A stretch of DNA of 64,000 nt from Ricinus communis (GCF_019578655.1 NC_063258.1:2170001-2234000), one strand, 5' to 3'. Positions 12,128 through 24,850 are shown, counted from the first letter of the stretch. Numbers and translations are program-made. The notes: generated from the letters alone by a model not told the origin.

Positions 12128-12450
12128 TATTTACCTATGGAATGAGTAGAATAGAGAAGGGTGGGTAAAGATTTTGAAGTTTTGGAAGAAAAATTGAGGT
12201 TTTTTTATAGAGAGAGAAAGAAAAATAAGGATAAAGAAAATAAGAGGTGGTGTTAACGGAGGAAGGTGATGTTAAGGAGAGAAAAGAATATATTTATATG
12301 TGAGGGTTAGGATTTTGGGGAGGGGTGTTTTTAAATTCAAATAAAATTCTTTTTGTTGTTTTTGGTAGGAGATGAAAAACTTTGAAGTCCTAATATATTT
12401 CAAATTAAAGTTGCTCATCTCTTTTTTTATTTATTCTTTTACTCTCTTTT

Positions 12451-12775
12451 TATGAAAAGCCCCTGGCGGATGCGTCATGAGTCACAGGCGCTAGGGCGCC
12501 ACTGCTACGCACCTCACGGGTGCTGTGTCATTGCTCGCAGCAGCCCCGCGAGGTCGCTGCCCGTGCAAGGGCCTCACGTGTTGCCGCGACAGCACTCGCC
12601 TCTCGCAGGTTGCCTTCGCCCATGGCTCGCGGCAGCCCCACGAGGTCATAGCCTGTTGGGGCCTTCCACGCTGCTGGCTGTTGCTACTTCAAGCTAGTAC
12701 GTTCCTACCGTGACTCTACTACGGGCCCGTGTGAAATTTTGCTGCCGCAACATGGCTCGCTCGACTTGAAATCTT
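12451..12775. other. GC-rich island between integrase and the 3' ORF
   Basis: About 325 bases of clearly high GC content in a very AT-rich element, with repeated gctcgc, gcagccc and ccacgagg/cgcgagg words. It closes with ttttgctgccgcaacatggc. The second element has a counterpart at 57228-57766 closing with ttttgctgtcacaacgtggc. Plus-strand frames of 62-81 codons exist here, but they follow from base composition and are not conserved in the other copy. Tandem-rich 3' untranslated DNA downstream of integrase is known in Tat/Athila-type elements. Confidence 0.65.
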
Positions 12776-13211
12776 TTTTTTCTTAATAAAAACAAAATTA
12801 CATTTAATAATAAGAAGAAAAAGTAAACTACCAAGGGGGACTTGACCAGAATTAAGACTAAATTCCTAACTAAAGACAAGCATTGCCAGGGATACTCAAA
12901 TCCTAACTAAATGACCTTTATATAATACACATAATCTTATAAATACTTAAAGCACAATATTGACTAATAAATTAAGTGTTACCACATATAGCTCCTTTGT
13001 TATATTTGATGATCATGTATGTTCTCGGATGGTTGAATCTCTTGCAGGTTCCTAAAAATAAAGCGAGAAAATACTTTAAATTGAAAACTAAAATAGTAAA
13101 AATAGAAAATATGTAATATACAAGTGCTAAATTTATTGTCTATAGCTAGACATTGACAAAGGTTATTTCAAATTGGAGGTGCTTCTATGCACTCCATATC
13201 ATGTCCATAGG
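12776..13211 (-). other. Non-coding stretch after integrase
   Basis: AT-rich. The part at about 13130-13160 (attgtctatagctagacatt) recurs at 58413-58432 in the second element, where it lies next to the deletion that removed pol. No gene is seen. Confidence 0.55.
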
Positions 13212-14533
13212 TCATCCCTTCATAAAGCAATAATCATTAACTTTGAATTGTTCTTGGGTCTTAATGTTACGTAATTCCACCGCACCATGATTGAAAACCG
13301 TTATTACTTCGAAGGGTCCGTTCCATCTAGATCTAAGCTTTCTTGGAAAAAGTTTAAAGCGTGAGTTAAATAATAGTACTTTCATTCTAGAGGCAAAAGA
13401 TTTATGAAGTAAACTCTTATCATGTTGCTTCTTGGTCCTTTTTTTTGTATAGTTTAGCATTCTCATATGCCTCACTATGATTTCTTCTAGCTCATTTAGA
13501 TGCAATAAACGCTCTTCACCTGCTTTAGTTAAGTCCATATTAAGCTCCTTAATAGCCCAATATGCTTTATGTTCCAATTCGACCGATAAATGGAAAGCTT
13601 TGCCGTATACTAATCTACAAGGACTCATTCCAATTGGTGTTTTATAAGCCGTTCGATATGCCCAAAGGGAATTATTCAAGTGCATAGCCTAATCTTTTCT
13701 AGATGGGTGCACTAATTTCTTAAGTATTGACTTAATTTGTCTGTTGCTAACTTCCACCTGTCTTGATGTTTGTGGGTGATAAGGTGTTGCAACTCTATGA
13801 GTTACTCCATATTTCTTTAGTAAGACACTAAATGCCTTATTGCAAAAATGTGTTTCCCCATTGCTAATGAATGCTCTAGATATTCCAAACTTGCTAAAAA
13901 TATTATCTTTTATGAATTTGCATACTATCTTAGCGTCATTAGTTTGTGTAGCTATTGCTTCTACCCATTTAGACACATAATCAACAATAACAAGTATATA
14001 TTCATAACCATGAGAAGGTGAAAATGGTCTCATAAAATCGATGCCCCACACATTAAATAGTTCAACCACAAGATTAAAAGTTTGAGGCGTTTCAGTTCGT
14101 TTGCTAATATTTCCACTTCTTTGGCACCTATCACATTTAGCACAAAAAATATGAACATCTTTAAATAACGAAGGCCATAAGAAACCTGATTGCAGAACCT
14201 TGTAGATTGTTTTCTTACCACTAAAGTGACCCTATAATGCATTTCATGGCAAAAGGCCAAAATGCTTTGTTGCTCATCTTCAGGAACACATCTTCTAATC
14301 ATTTGATCAGAATAATGTTTAAACAAATAGGGGTCATCCCAATAATAATGTCTACACCTTGATAGAAATCGTTTCTTTTCCTGCCATGTTAAGTTAGTTC
14401 TCATAACACCACATGCCAAATAGTTCACAATATCAGCATACCATAGCTCATGATTTATTATAAACAATTGTTCATTAGGGAAATTCTCATTACTTATTTT
14501 TTTAGAACCAAGGTTATCAAAATCAGAAATCAA
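13212..14533 (-). pseudogene. Athila-like integrase relic
   Basis: Three consecutive frames. 14030-14533 holds the zinc-binding N-terminal region (LTWQEKKRFLSRCRHYYWDDPYLFKH; IIRRCVPEDEQ-type block), but its later half has lost frame. 13689-14069 is the DDE core: GIDFM keeps the first Asp, ISNGETHF has Asn where relatives have the second catalytic Asp, and RQVEVSNRQIKSIL keeps the Glu. 13212-13685 is the C-terminal part with [39 protein letters not shown] and [10 protein letters not shown]. Loss of the second Asp plus the frame breaks would abolish strand transfer. Confidence 0.88.
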
Positions 14534-16238
14534 CCTTGAAAGGTGATCCGCTACTACATTTTCACTAACTTTTTTTTTATCTTTTATCTCTATATCAAAT
14601 TCTTACAATAAGAGCACCCACCTAATAAGCCGTAGTTTAGCATTAGGCTTAGTTAAAAGATATCTCAAAGCTGCATGATCTGAATGAACAATGACTTTAA
14701 ATCCCATCAAGTAAGATATGAATTTGTTTAGTGAATATACAACAGTTAGAAATTATTTTCAGTTGTCAAATAGTTTACTGAGCATCATCAAGAGTTTTAA
14801 TAGTATAATATATTACATGTAAAGCTTTATCAACTCTTTGGCCCAAGACGGATCCTATAGCATAATCAGATGCATCACATATGATTTCAAAGGAAAGAGA
14901 CCAATCAGGTGCTAGAATAACCGGTGCACTAGTCAATCTTTCTTTCAAGATGTTAAAAGTAGATAGGCATGCATCATTAAAAATAAAGTTAACATCTTTA
15001 GCCAGTAATTCAATTAAAGGACGAGCAATTCTAGAAAAGTATTTAATAAAACACCTATAAAATCCTGTATGGCCAAAAAAACTTATAATGCCCTTTACTG
15101 AAGTAGGAGGGGGCAATTTGGTAAAGTAATTTTTGCCTAATCGACTTCAATACCTTTACTAGAAACAACATGCCCTAGCACAATACCTTGTTTAACCATG
15201 AAATGACTCTTTTCCCAACTCAATGTTAAGTTACATTCAATGCATCTCTCAAGCATACGAGTTAGATTGCCTAGACATGCATCAAATGAGGAACCAAAAA
15301 CTGAAAAATCATCCATAAACACCTCGATGCAGTCTTCTAACATGTCAGAGAAAATAGAAAGCATAAATCTTTGGAATGTTGTTGGAGTGTTGCAAAGCCA
15401 AAAAGGCATCCTTCTAAATGCAAAAGTTCCAAAGGGACATGTGAAAGTTGTTCTTGCTTGATCTTCAGGTGCAATGGATACCTGGTAATATCCTGAAAGT
15501 CCATCAAGAAAATAATAAAATTCATGTGCTGTTAAACACTATAATATTTTTCAATAAAAGAAGGAGGAAAATGATCCTTCTTTGTTGCGGTGTTTAACTT
15601 TCTATAATCAATATACATTCTCCACTCTGTTGTCATTCTTGTGGGGACTAGCTCTCCTTTTTCATTCTTAACAACTGTTGTGCCTGACCTTTTAAGCACT
15701 ACATGAACAGGGCTTACCTAATTACTATCAGCCATAGGATATATAATACCCTCATCCAATAACTTCTAAACTTCCTTTTTTACAACTTCTTTCATGTTGG
15801 GATTAAGTCGTCGTTGTGTATCTCTAACTGCTTTAGAATTGTCTTCTAAAATAATTTTATTCATACACATTGTTGGACTGATCCCCTTAATATCAGAAAT
15901 TTCTCATCCAATTGCTTTTTTAAGTCTTCTCAATTCTCTAATAGTTGCCTCTTCCTCTAAAGGAGAAAGATCAGAGGCTATGATCACTAGGTATGTATTC
16001 TTTTCTCCTAAGAAGACATATTTAAGTGTATTAGGCAACTCCTTGAGCTCAACCTTAGGTGGTTCATTAATAATTTTTTATTTGCTTTCAATGGGTGAAT
16101 CTAAAGGTTCAATAATGCTTTCATTAGGTAACACTGAAATAGCTTCATCTAACTTATCATGTAAGTCTAAGACTTCTTCATCTAAACATTCTTCATGCTT
16201 TTCCAATGTTAATACAACTTCTAACTTATCATTCTTAT
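14534..16238 (-). pseudogene. Athila-like reverse transcriptase and RNase H relic
   Basis: Upstream pieces near 15600-15720 read SGTTVVKNEKGELVPTRM and YIDYRKLNTATKKDHFPPSF (fingers and palm). 15137-15409 contains MPFWLCNTPTTFQRFML and the catalytic box FMDD at 15308-15319. 14775-15116 has the thumb/connection block (IISFFGHTGFYRCFIKYFSRI) and the start of RNase H (FEIICDASDYAIGSVLGQR). The W in 'SNWVSPVQ' is a stop (near 15720), and the frames are joined only by shifts. The pieces run in the normal order and only the reading frame is lost. Confidence 0.88.
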
Positions 16239-16239
16239 C

Positions 16240-17000
16240 CTATAAATATGTTTCATAAACAAAATAATCCATGCAATCAACATATGGACATTCATCAATT
16301 GAAGTGCTAGGAGATATAGTTAAAGAATCAAACACTTTAAATTCTACAGTCTCTCCCAAGACTGTCATAGTCAGCTTTCCATTATGCACGTCAATAACTG
16401 TCTCGGTAGTTGCCATAAAAAGTCTACCAAGAAGTATTGTTTGTTCCTTATCCTTTGCTGATGTACCTTCCATATCTAGAACCACAAAGTCAGCAAGGAA
16501 TATCAGTTTTCCTACCTGAAGCAGTAAGTCTTCCATTATGCCTCTTGGATACTTAATTGACCTATCAGCCAGTTGTAGAGACATGGTGGTTGGCTTCAAT
16601 TCTCCTAAGCCAAGTTGTGCATATGTTGAATATGGCATCAAATTGATGCTTGCTCCCAAATCTATTATGGCTTTAGCAACCTTTTTATCCCCCATTGTAA
16701 TATCAACGGTAAAGCTCACAGGGTCTTTCATTTTAGGAGGTAATTGTTGTTGGATAACTACACTTGCTGTTTCAGACACCATAACTTTCTCATTCTTCCC
16801 ATATCTCTTCTTGTTGGAATTAAGTTCCTTAAAGAATTTAGCATAAGCTGGCATATTCCTGATCATATCCAACAAGGAAAAATTAATGTTAACCTTAGAA
16901 AGCATATCAAAAATTTTAGAAAATTGCTTATCTTGTTTACTTTCTTTCAATTTGTTAGGGAACAGAATAGGAGGCTTATAAGGCTCTCAGCTACCTTATG
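16240..17000 (-). pseudogene. Athila-like aspartic protease region
   Basis: One open frame of 236 codons. Order: MPAYAKFFKELNSNKKRY (end of Gag linker), LPPKMKDPVSFTVDI, the active-site turn AIIDLGASINLMP (DLGAS, as usual in Athila-like elements, around 16638-16676), SLQLADRSIKYPRGIMEDLL, FADFVVLDME-type block, and ILLGRLFMATTETVIDV. This is the longest intact piece of the element. It needs the lost Gag frame to be translated. RT follows at lower positions. Confidence 0.88.
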
Positions 17001-17075
17001 AAAAGCAGGTCCTGAAAATGCCTCCTTGTCTTTCTTTTTCTGCCCAAGATTGGGCTCTATTCTTTCTTTTTTTTG

Positions 17076-18584
17076 TTAACCTCCTTCAGTTAACTCTACA
17101 TCAACTAATCTATCTTCTTTTGATGTACCTGCGTAAGAAGAATCTTTTTTAATTAAATTTTTAACATTATTTTCAAATAACTCACCATCCTTAAGAATAG
17201 TGATTGCTTTAGCTTGCTCAAGTTGACTTGGCAATTTTCCTTTCTTATTTTCTTGTACCGCTTCAGCAATTTGCCCAATTTGAATTTTCAATTACTTTAC
17301 TGAAGCTTCTATGGAATCAATTTTCTTCTCATTCCTCTCTATAAAAGATTGGAGTGTTTCCTCCAAACTTGGTTTTCTTTGAAGCGCTTGTCCTTGATTA
17401 GGGAATGGAGGGTTTTGATTCCTTAGGTATTGAGGCTCTTGATTCTAATAATGGGGCTGGTGTTGGTCCTCAGTATTTCGGTAGATTATGATCGTTATTT
17501 CTCCAGGAGAAATTTAGATAATTCCTCCATCCTGAATTATAAGTATTGGAGTATGGATTATTCCTAGGTTGCCTAGGTTGATAAGATTCTATCAAATTAA
17601 CCTGTTTATAATCATCTCCTGCATAAGTCTCATAAGATAAACAAATGTCAACACCATGACCATAAATACCACATATACCATAATACCTCATTGCTTTGTA
17701 CATTCTTAGTTGAAGCAAGAATCTTAACTTGTTTAGTTAATTCGGCTATTTGCATAGCCATCTCATTATTAGACATAACTTCATTCACTCCTATTCTTTT
17801 TGTTCTCACACTCTTTTATTGTGAATTGGCTCCTAACATCTTAAAGATGTCATAAACCTCATTAGCAGTTCTTTCTAGCATAGCACCCCCAGCTGCATTA
17901 TCAACCATACATTGGTATTATTGTGTTAGACCATCATAAAATGATTGGTTAGTCATAGAAAGTGGGTATCCATGTGTGGGCATTGTAGTAAAAGTGATTT
18001 GAAGCGGTCTCATGCTTCGTGAAAGGATTCAGTATCCTTTTGATAAAAGTTGGAATTTCTGCCCTTAATTCTTTGGTCTTTTGATGTGAGTAAAATTTAC
18101 TCATAAATTTTTGATAAACTTCATCCCAAGTTCTCAAAGAATTAGGAGGCAAGGTCATTAACTAAGCCTTTGCTTTATCTTTTAATGAGTAAAGAAAACA
18201 TCTCATCTTTAATTGATCTAAATTGAGTCCAGATAATGGGAATGTATGAACTATAGCATAAAACTCTCTAATGAATGTCAATGCATCCTCACTAGGCATA
18301 CCATAGAATGACGGAAGCATATTAAAATGGATGTTCTTTAGATCATAATTCCTAGATGCATCGCCTAAGACTATGCATGAAGTAGTGTTACCAATTATCG
18401 GACAAGCGTAGTCCTTCATGGCCATTTGTCTTTGAGCTGCAACTTCTCTTTGGTCATTAGCCATTATCTCAACTTCTTCTTCCAACTTCTGTTCTAGCTT
18501 TTCTTCAAATTCAATTCCTCTTAGAGGTACAAACTCAATCTCTACCTCTTGGTCTCCTTCTGCTTTTTTAACAGTTGATTTCAA
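17076..18584 (-). pseudogene. Athila-like gag relic
   Basis: 18162-18584 is the N-terminal part, with a glutamate-rich stretch, then SRNYDLKNIHFNMLPSFYG and DALTFIREFYAI, the gag core of this family. 17949-18158 continues with LPPNSLRTWDEVYQKFMSKFY and RAEIPTFIKR. 17470-17718 carries the zinc knuckle at 17641-17682, read as Y-G-I-C-G-I-Y-G-H-G-V-D-I-C: the first Cys of CX2CX4HX4C has become Tyr. 17076-17291 is the C-terminal linker. Gag would package the RNA; this one is broken by at least three frame changes. Confidence 0.85.
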
Positions 18585-18772
18585 ATTGTAGGGATTTTGA
18601 GTTGATAAATCATCGATCTTATTTTTCTGTTAGGCATACAAAATCAAAGAAAAAGTTTTAGAAAAAACTTTAAAACATAATTAAAAAAAATAAACTAGAA
18701 ATAAATAACATGCAACACACAAAAAACACAGAAAATGATATTTGAAAATTAATCAAATATAATATTGATACA

Positions 18773-18792
18773 GTTCCCTGGCAACGACGCAA
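18773..18792 (-). promoter_or_regulatory. Primer binding site, tRNA-Asp type
   Basis: The plus-strand word gttccctggcaacgacgcaa matches the 3' end of plant tRNA-Asp(GUC), recalled as gatccccggcaacggcgcca, at 16 of 20 positions. It lies 6 nt inside the 5' LTR (gap 18793-18798), the place where the tRNA primes minus-strand synthesis. The second element has the same site with the same 6-nt gap. Confidence 0.8.
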
Positions 18793-18798
18793 AAAACT

Positions 18799-20069
18799 TG
18801 ATGTGTCTAAATTAGTACTCGCAAGTGTGCGAACCGAATGATAGTTCGGGCAAGCTCACCACGAGGTCGATATCACAAGAAATTTTAGAGCATATATTGT
18901 AAAGACCAACTATCATACAAAATAATGAAAATAAATATAAAGATTTTAAGCCAATATTTTGAGAATAATCTTTAGTTTAATAAAAGAAATTAAATAACCA
19001 GAAAATAAATATGCAACTAGAATGATTAATATGAACTATATGATAAAATAACATTTATTTTAGCTTTTACTTAGAAATCCTTTAATTTCCTTAAGCCCTA
19101 ATTTAACAAATAAGATGATGATGTGTCTTTTTTCCTAAGTCACTCAAGCTAATGATGCAACTTAGGTTTCTTATACCAACATAGATTAAAGTAAAGATGA
19201 TGTTTCTAATACTTTTAACCTAAAGATTTTCATAACACATATTACTACTAAATTGATATGATGATCAACCAATAATAATAAATGAAATTAATGATCATAT
19301 GAAGGCAAAGAATCATTCATTAAACTCAAAATATATAAGATCTATACATAAGTAAAAAGCCAAACTAAATACTTTTGGAACTTAGTCTAACATACTTAAT
19401 CTGACAATCATTGTAATTAAATAGAAAGCTTAAAATTCATAAAACAGAAAACTAAAACTCCCTTAAAGTTCAAAGGCTCTTAAAAGAATAAAGAAGATTG
19501 GTCATCTTTCTCCACGTCTTCGAAAAGCTTCTCTGATTCTTCAAAGAATGATGCAACACAAAATAGCTAGATGTGGAAGATCAAAAACTATAAAAATTTC
19601 TGTAGAGAATAATAGAAACTTTCTCTAGAGAGATTCTTGCCGAAGAACTCCCTGTTTTAATTAATCTTTACTCCTTGTAGAGATTTCCTTCTTTAAGTTC
19701 TTTTCTCAACACATAACTACTATAGTTTATCATTTACTGTCCTAAACAAGCTAAACAACTCAAAAGATAATTATCCACTAATTACATAATAATTACTTAA
19801 ACCCCCCTTCTTGGGCCTTAATGAATTAAGCTAGGCACAAGCTATTAATAGCCCACGTGTCTTATTCTCGAGCCTTTAATAGCCGCAATCCAATTAAAGC
19901 CCATTAATGCATTTTCAGCTCAAATTCTCTTCTTTGGCGATTATTTCCTGAATTTAGAATAGAAAACTAAAGTGAGGTAAAACACATCTTTTCACCATAT
20001 TATATATAGAAATGTATCATTAAAGCTCTAAAATACCCTTAAATATCAATATATAATTTGGATCGATCA
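18799..20069 (-). repeat. 5' LTR of the Athila-like element
   Basis: A 1271-bp copy, tgatgtgtct...ggatcgatca, next to the primer site. It should contain the element promoter on the minus strand; the AT-rich tatatata word near 20000 is a possible TATA region, but I cannot fix a start site. Confidence 0.93.
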
Positions 20070-20074
20070 ATTAT
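20070..20074. repeat. Target-site duplication, right copy (attat)
   Basis: Directly follows the closing CA of the right LTR and matches 8306-8310. Confidence 0.9.
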
Positions 20075-21712
20075 TAGAAATATTATTGTGCGTGTGGAGA
20101 TCAATTTCATGATATGTAACTTTGAGTAAAACAATTGAAAAACTTAAGGTTGATAATGAAAGTTAGATCTCCAACCATATTGAAAACTGAAATTAGAAGT
20201 ATTCAAAATTGCAAAAAAAAAATTATTGACCATTTGACTATTTTAACTAATTTGAACCAATTTTTTTTAGTATTAGGTTTCATAGTTCTCTATACTAAGA
20301 ATTGTACCGAACTATCCTGTATTGTTTCAAATCGAAGAATCAAAATTAGAATAGATTGTAAATAATTATTTATTTATTTATATGTATAATTATTTTAAAA
20401 TAAATAAATTTAAATCTTAAATTCAAACTTAAAATCAAATATAAAATAGTTTTATAAAATGCAACTCTAAGAATTATTCTAAAAAATAAATTGCCCACTG
20501 GCAAAATCTAAAATAGAGTACTAAATTCACACTTAGTTATGATATTAATTAATTTATACTCTTATCTCAATTTTTAAATAAAATTTTAAATTCAAGTTAT
20601 CATCCTCATTTATATTACAATATAATTCTTAAAATTTAATTTTCAACTCTCTACAATTCAATTCGATTATAAAGATTTTTCAATCTCTAAATTCCTTAAA
20701 TTTATGCTCAACTCTAGAAAAATTATCATATTTTAGTCTGGTAGCCGACAAGACCGACATAATAATATATGTAATTATAGAAAATATTTTCTTAATTCAT
20801 TATATAGCTAAATTACTTAACAGATTTAGCGATATAGTTAAATATAAATAAAATTTTATTAATTTTAGTTTTGAAAAAAATTTGCCGCAAAGCTTACAAT
20901 AAGGGAAATAAATTGATAGTAATCTTTAAGCTATCCATGTATTTAAAAAGAATCTTCTTTTGAGTAAAATCTAATATCTCAAAAGATGTTGTCTATAATT
21001 GTTTAAAATATTTAATTATAAAGATAAATCTAGAGTATCAATTTCAGAAATTAAGTCATGTTTTAACAAAGAATAAAATTTAAATAATTGTGTTTCAAAT
21101 TAAATCAACTAATTTTAAGTTAGAGTATAATGAAAACTTAAATTCTAAATTGGTAACAGTAGTCACCGAGTAAATTGTTAACTAGTAACATTTATTACTC
21201 TGAATAATAAATTCAATTCCTAAAATTTATAATATATATTATGAAAAAATTGGACCCTTGTATTCTTTAGGATAGGTATAGGAACTCGGCCCGTTATTCT
21301 TAAAGCCATGTTTGGTTTATTGTAATGATCCCTGTAACATAATAGACAGTGTCATTCTTTTGGTTGGTTGATAGAGTAAAATTATTTTACTATTATATAA
21401 TGAAAATTATTTAAATAATTAATATTACTTTCAATTATATATTAGTTAATATATCAACCAGTAAAGATATTTTATTACATTAATTTTTAAAAATTTCCAA
21501 ATAAAATTCTAGCTCTCAAAATAAAAATTCAAATTCTCTTTCATATAATGATTTTTTTCCTAATTTTTTTTCTGTCACTCTCTATCTTTCTCCTTTATTC
21601 TGATTTTTAGGCCAAATTTTAAAAGTCTTTGTTCTTTTTTTTTTTCATCGCAATCTCCACTATCTCTCTTTGCTCTCTTTACTGTGATAACAAAGGGGTT
21701 CCATCAACAGCA
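20075..21712. other. AT-rich DNA, no gene seen
   Basis: No coding frame, repeat pair or RNA gene recognised. The frame at 20135-20365 is AT-biased and unlike any family I know. It probably represents the older host sequence into which the Athila-like element inserted. Confidence 0.4.
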
Positions 21713-23087
21713 TGTTAGAGTCTACTAAATCGTCACCTCAAGCATATTAATAATAATAATATTATTAAATTAATATACATATATAAATAAAGTAAAACCG
21801 CTTTTAGTTTTTTCCTTTTAACTTTTTTTAATAAATATATATTAATTATCTGATTTAATTCTTTAACTAAAATATAATTAATTCTAGGACATATTACTAA
21901 CAATATTTTTCTTACACTGGAATTAATTATATTTTTAGATAGAGTTTCGATCAAATATGATTATAAGATATATATCATTTTTTGATTTTTCAAATTATAA
22001 CTCTTGTAATTAAATCCATATCTCATCATATTCTATTAGTTGTTTAGAATTCAAGTGCGTTAGCACTTGACAGGTTATGCAAGTCTAAATTATAAGTTGT
22101 TCTTATTTCTCTTATTGTGTGTCACTTTTTGAGTTCATTACTGAGCTGGCAATGTGAAATATTATGACACGTCGTATTCACTAATAAGTGGTATTCCTTT
22201 AATACTCTTAAAGTTCTCATAAGTCATGAGCGATAACTAGCAGTATATTATAACTACCCAGCCAATGATGAAAAGTAATTCCATGATGAACCAACAATAG
22301 TTTAGGTTTTCAAATGATTAAATCTTTCCATTATCCTATATTCCAATCAAGTCGGGGTCATGGTGATGTCAAACCCTTTTTTACTTAATCTAATGCATTA
22401 ATTACATATAATTTTCTAACCACCAATGATTAAATAGAAATACATTTTTTTAATAATTATTTTGTCCTAGCTAGGAAATCTATTGTCAATGCATAAAATA
22501 TCTTCTTTCTTTACTTCAAAGTAATAGATTCCTTATTGAATGAACATATATCTTCAAATATGACTGATTAAATCTGTTATATGCAGTATCAGTTCATAAG
22601 TATTGACATACATAAAATAACTATATTTTCTCAGGTCTAAGAATTAGAAAATACTAACTAAATTTGATGATAAATTATTGAAAAGAAGTGAGCTCCATGT
22701 AATTTTTTATTTGATACATCACTATTCAGAATACTTATCGCATAAGCATTTCCTATTATTTATTTCAGTATTAGATACTCAATGGCATGAGACTCACTAT
22801 TCCATCATCATTAATATCTCATACTGATTATGGACTACAAATATTAGCCAATCTTCCGAATTAGTGATGCCCAATCAAGATTCTTAGAACCAGAAATCTT
22901 ATTTATAATACTAGTGCTAAGCCATTCATCACTCATATTGTCAACTTTTGAAAATGAATACCTTATCTAATACTATTGGACTCATCAATTAAAACATTAT
23001 ACAAAGAATTAATTGAATTAAATTATAAGCTACCATTGAAATAATAAACATTATACAAATAAACATGTTTCAATTATTACTAATACA
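21713..23087 (-). repeat. Probable 3' LTR of the copia relic
   Basis: Starts on minus with tgtattagtaataattg right after the pol end and would close with ...gactctaaca at 21713. The lower boundary is inferred from the TG...CA rule and the TGTTAG/CTAACA ends common in copia LTRs. There is no partner LTR in the window to prove it. Confidence 0.45.
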
Positions 23088-23104
23088 TCATTAATAATTT
23101 TTCC

Positions 23105-24850
23105 TAAAGCAATTCTCTACAATTTTCAAGCTCCATCCTCTCTAGGCGGTGATCTAGTTGTTGTTGAATTATATGCCTTATAAGTGGGTCGGCTGATTTA
23201 TCAGTTGATGCTACTTTTTGCATAGAGACATCTCCTCTTTCAACAATTTTTCAGTTGATATGACATCGTTGTTCTATATGTTTGGATTTCTTGTGAGACC
23301 TTGGTTCCTTGGCTAAAGCTATAGCCCAATTATTATCACAGTACAAAGGTATTGCAGATAAAATAGTTGGAACCACTTATAGTTCTGAAAAGAATTTTTT
23401 AATCCAAACAACTTCCTTTACTGCAATTAATGCTGCAATATACTTTGCCTCTATAGCGGAGTCAGTTGTGGTTTCCTGCTTGAAACTCTTCTAGCTCATA
23501 GCTCTTCCATTGCAAATAAAGAATTGGCTTGAGATAGATTTTCTATCATCCATATCTTATTAGGAATCAGAATTAGTAAAGCCTTTTAGAGTCAAGTTAC
23601 TCTCTCCATAAACCAAAACTAAATTCTTAGTTCCTCTCAAGTACTTAAAGATATTTTTAACTGTTGTCGAGTAATTTTCTCCAGGAGTAGACTGAAACTT
23701 GCTAGTCAAACTAACAACATAGGCAATACCTTATCTTGTACACAACAAAGCATACATTAAGCTCCTAATAGTTGAAGCATATGGTACTTTGGCCATTCTT
23801 TCTCTTTCTTCAAGAGTCTTTGGAGATGTTTCTTTATAAAGATGAATATCATGTCTAACTGGTAAAAATTCTTTCTTAGAATCAAGCATGTTGAACCTCT
23901 TCAACATCTTTTCTAAGTATAGACTTTGAGATAAACCTATAGTATTTTTCACTCTATTCATATAGATGCTAACTCCAAGAATATAGGTTACTTCTCCTAA
24001 AAAGTGTTGGACAACCAAACTTTGACTGATGTAAGCATGCTGATGTCATTGCCTATTAATAAAATGTCATCTATATACAAGATTAGAAATGTGATTGCAC
24101 TCCCACTAGTATTCTTATAATGCACTCCCACTAGTATTCTTATAAACACAAGGTTTGAAATCATTTTTTTATGAAATTAAATTTTTTTATTACTTCATCA
24201 AAATGGTGATTCCAACTCCTCGAGGCTTGCTTACGATCATAAGTAGATATCTTAAGCTTGCACACTTTATGGGACCTACATTCTAATTCATAACCTTTAA
24301 GTTGTACCATATAAATATCTTTCTCAATATATCCATTAAGGAAAGCAATCTTGACATCTCTTTGCCAGACTTCATAATCATAATGTACAATAGTAACCAA
24401 TGAAATTTTAATGGATCTTAACATGGCTATCGACAAGAAATTTTTCTCATAGTCAATACATTGTCTTTGACTATACCCTTTTAGTACAAACCTAGCTTTA
24501 AAGGTTTCAACTTTTCAATCTAAACCAATTCTTTTTCTTGTATACCCATTTATTCCTAATATGTATTATACCTTTAGATCGGTTACAAGTTTCCAAACTT
24601 GATTATGATATATTGAATCCGTTTCAAACTTCATTGCTTCTAACCATTTTGAAGAGTCCATATCTGATATAACTTTCTCATAGGTAGTAGGGTCATCTAA
24701 ATGACAATCTTCTACATGAATGAACAACTCTTGAATATTATCATATAAAAGATCTAATCTCTGTGGCACTCGAGATACTCTACTTGACCTATGTGGTTCT
24801 TGTTTGTTGACATTATTAATATACATTGGATCATCATTAGGCAAGTGTAC
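23105..24850 (-). pseudogene. Copia reverse transcriptase and RNase H relic
   Basis: 24566-24844 has HRSSRVSRVPQRLDLLYD and DSSKWLEAMKFETDSIYHNQVW, the region leading into copia RT. 24161-24436 reads WQRDVKIAFLNGYIEKDIYM (palm). The catalytic box YIDD is at 24066-24077. 23731-24018 has YILGVSIYMNR, LSQSLYLEKMLKRFNM and MAKVPYASTIRSLMYALLCTR. The C-terminal tail near 23110-23230 reads VERGDVSMQKVASTDKSADP and QQLDHRLERM. A 25-bp tandem duplication just before YIDD shifts the frame. Confidence 0.88.
24096..24145. repeat. 25-bp perfect tandem duplication inside RT
   Basis: The word beginning tgcactcccactagtattc occurs at 24096-24120 and again at 24121-24145 with no difference. Twenty-five bases is not a multiple of three, so the duplication shifts frame about 20 bases before the YIDD box. 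Confidence 0.95.

Larger units (their letters stand above)
8311..20069 (-). mobile_element. Athila-like Ty3/gypsy retrotransposon, complete ends
   Basis: An 11,759-bp element with TG...CA LTRs at both ends, flanked by attat/attat. Internal order on minus: LTR, tRNA-Asp-type primer site, gag, protease, RT, RNase H, integrase, GC-rich island, further ORF, long non-coding spacer, polypurine tract, LTR. Integrase at the end of pol makes it Ty3/gypsy. The protease (DLGAS), the primer site and the '[21 protein letters not shown]' integrase tail match Athila-type plant elements. All coding parts carry stops or frameshifts. The two LTRs differ at about 10 of their first 100 aligned bases by hand count, so the insertion is not recent. 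Confidence 0.93.

Noticed and set aside
12452..12713. Plus-strand frames of 62-81 codons in the GC-rich block, and similar frames at 57264-57846
   Set aside because: They arise from high GC content with few stops, overlap each other on both strands, and are not conserved between the two elements.
15794..17001. Plus-strand open frames of 73-154 codons opposite RT and protease
   Set aside because: They are antisense shadows of the minus-strand pol relic and match nothing on their own strand.
23309..23494. 61-codon plus-strand frame (MAKAIAQLLSQYKGIADK...)
   Set aside because: It is the antisense of the copia RNase H region on minus.
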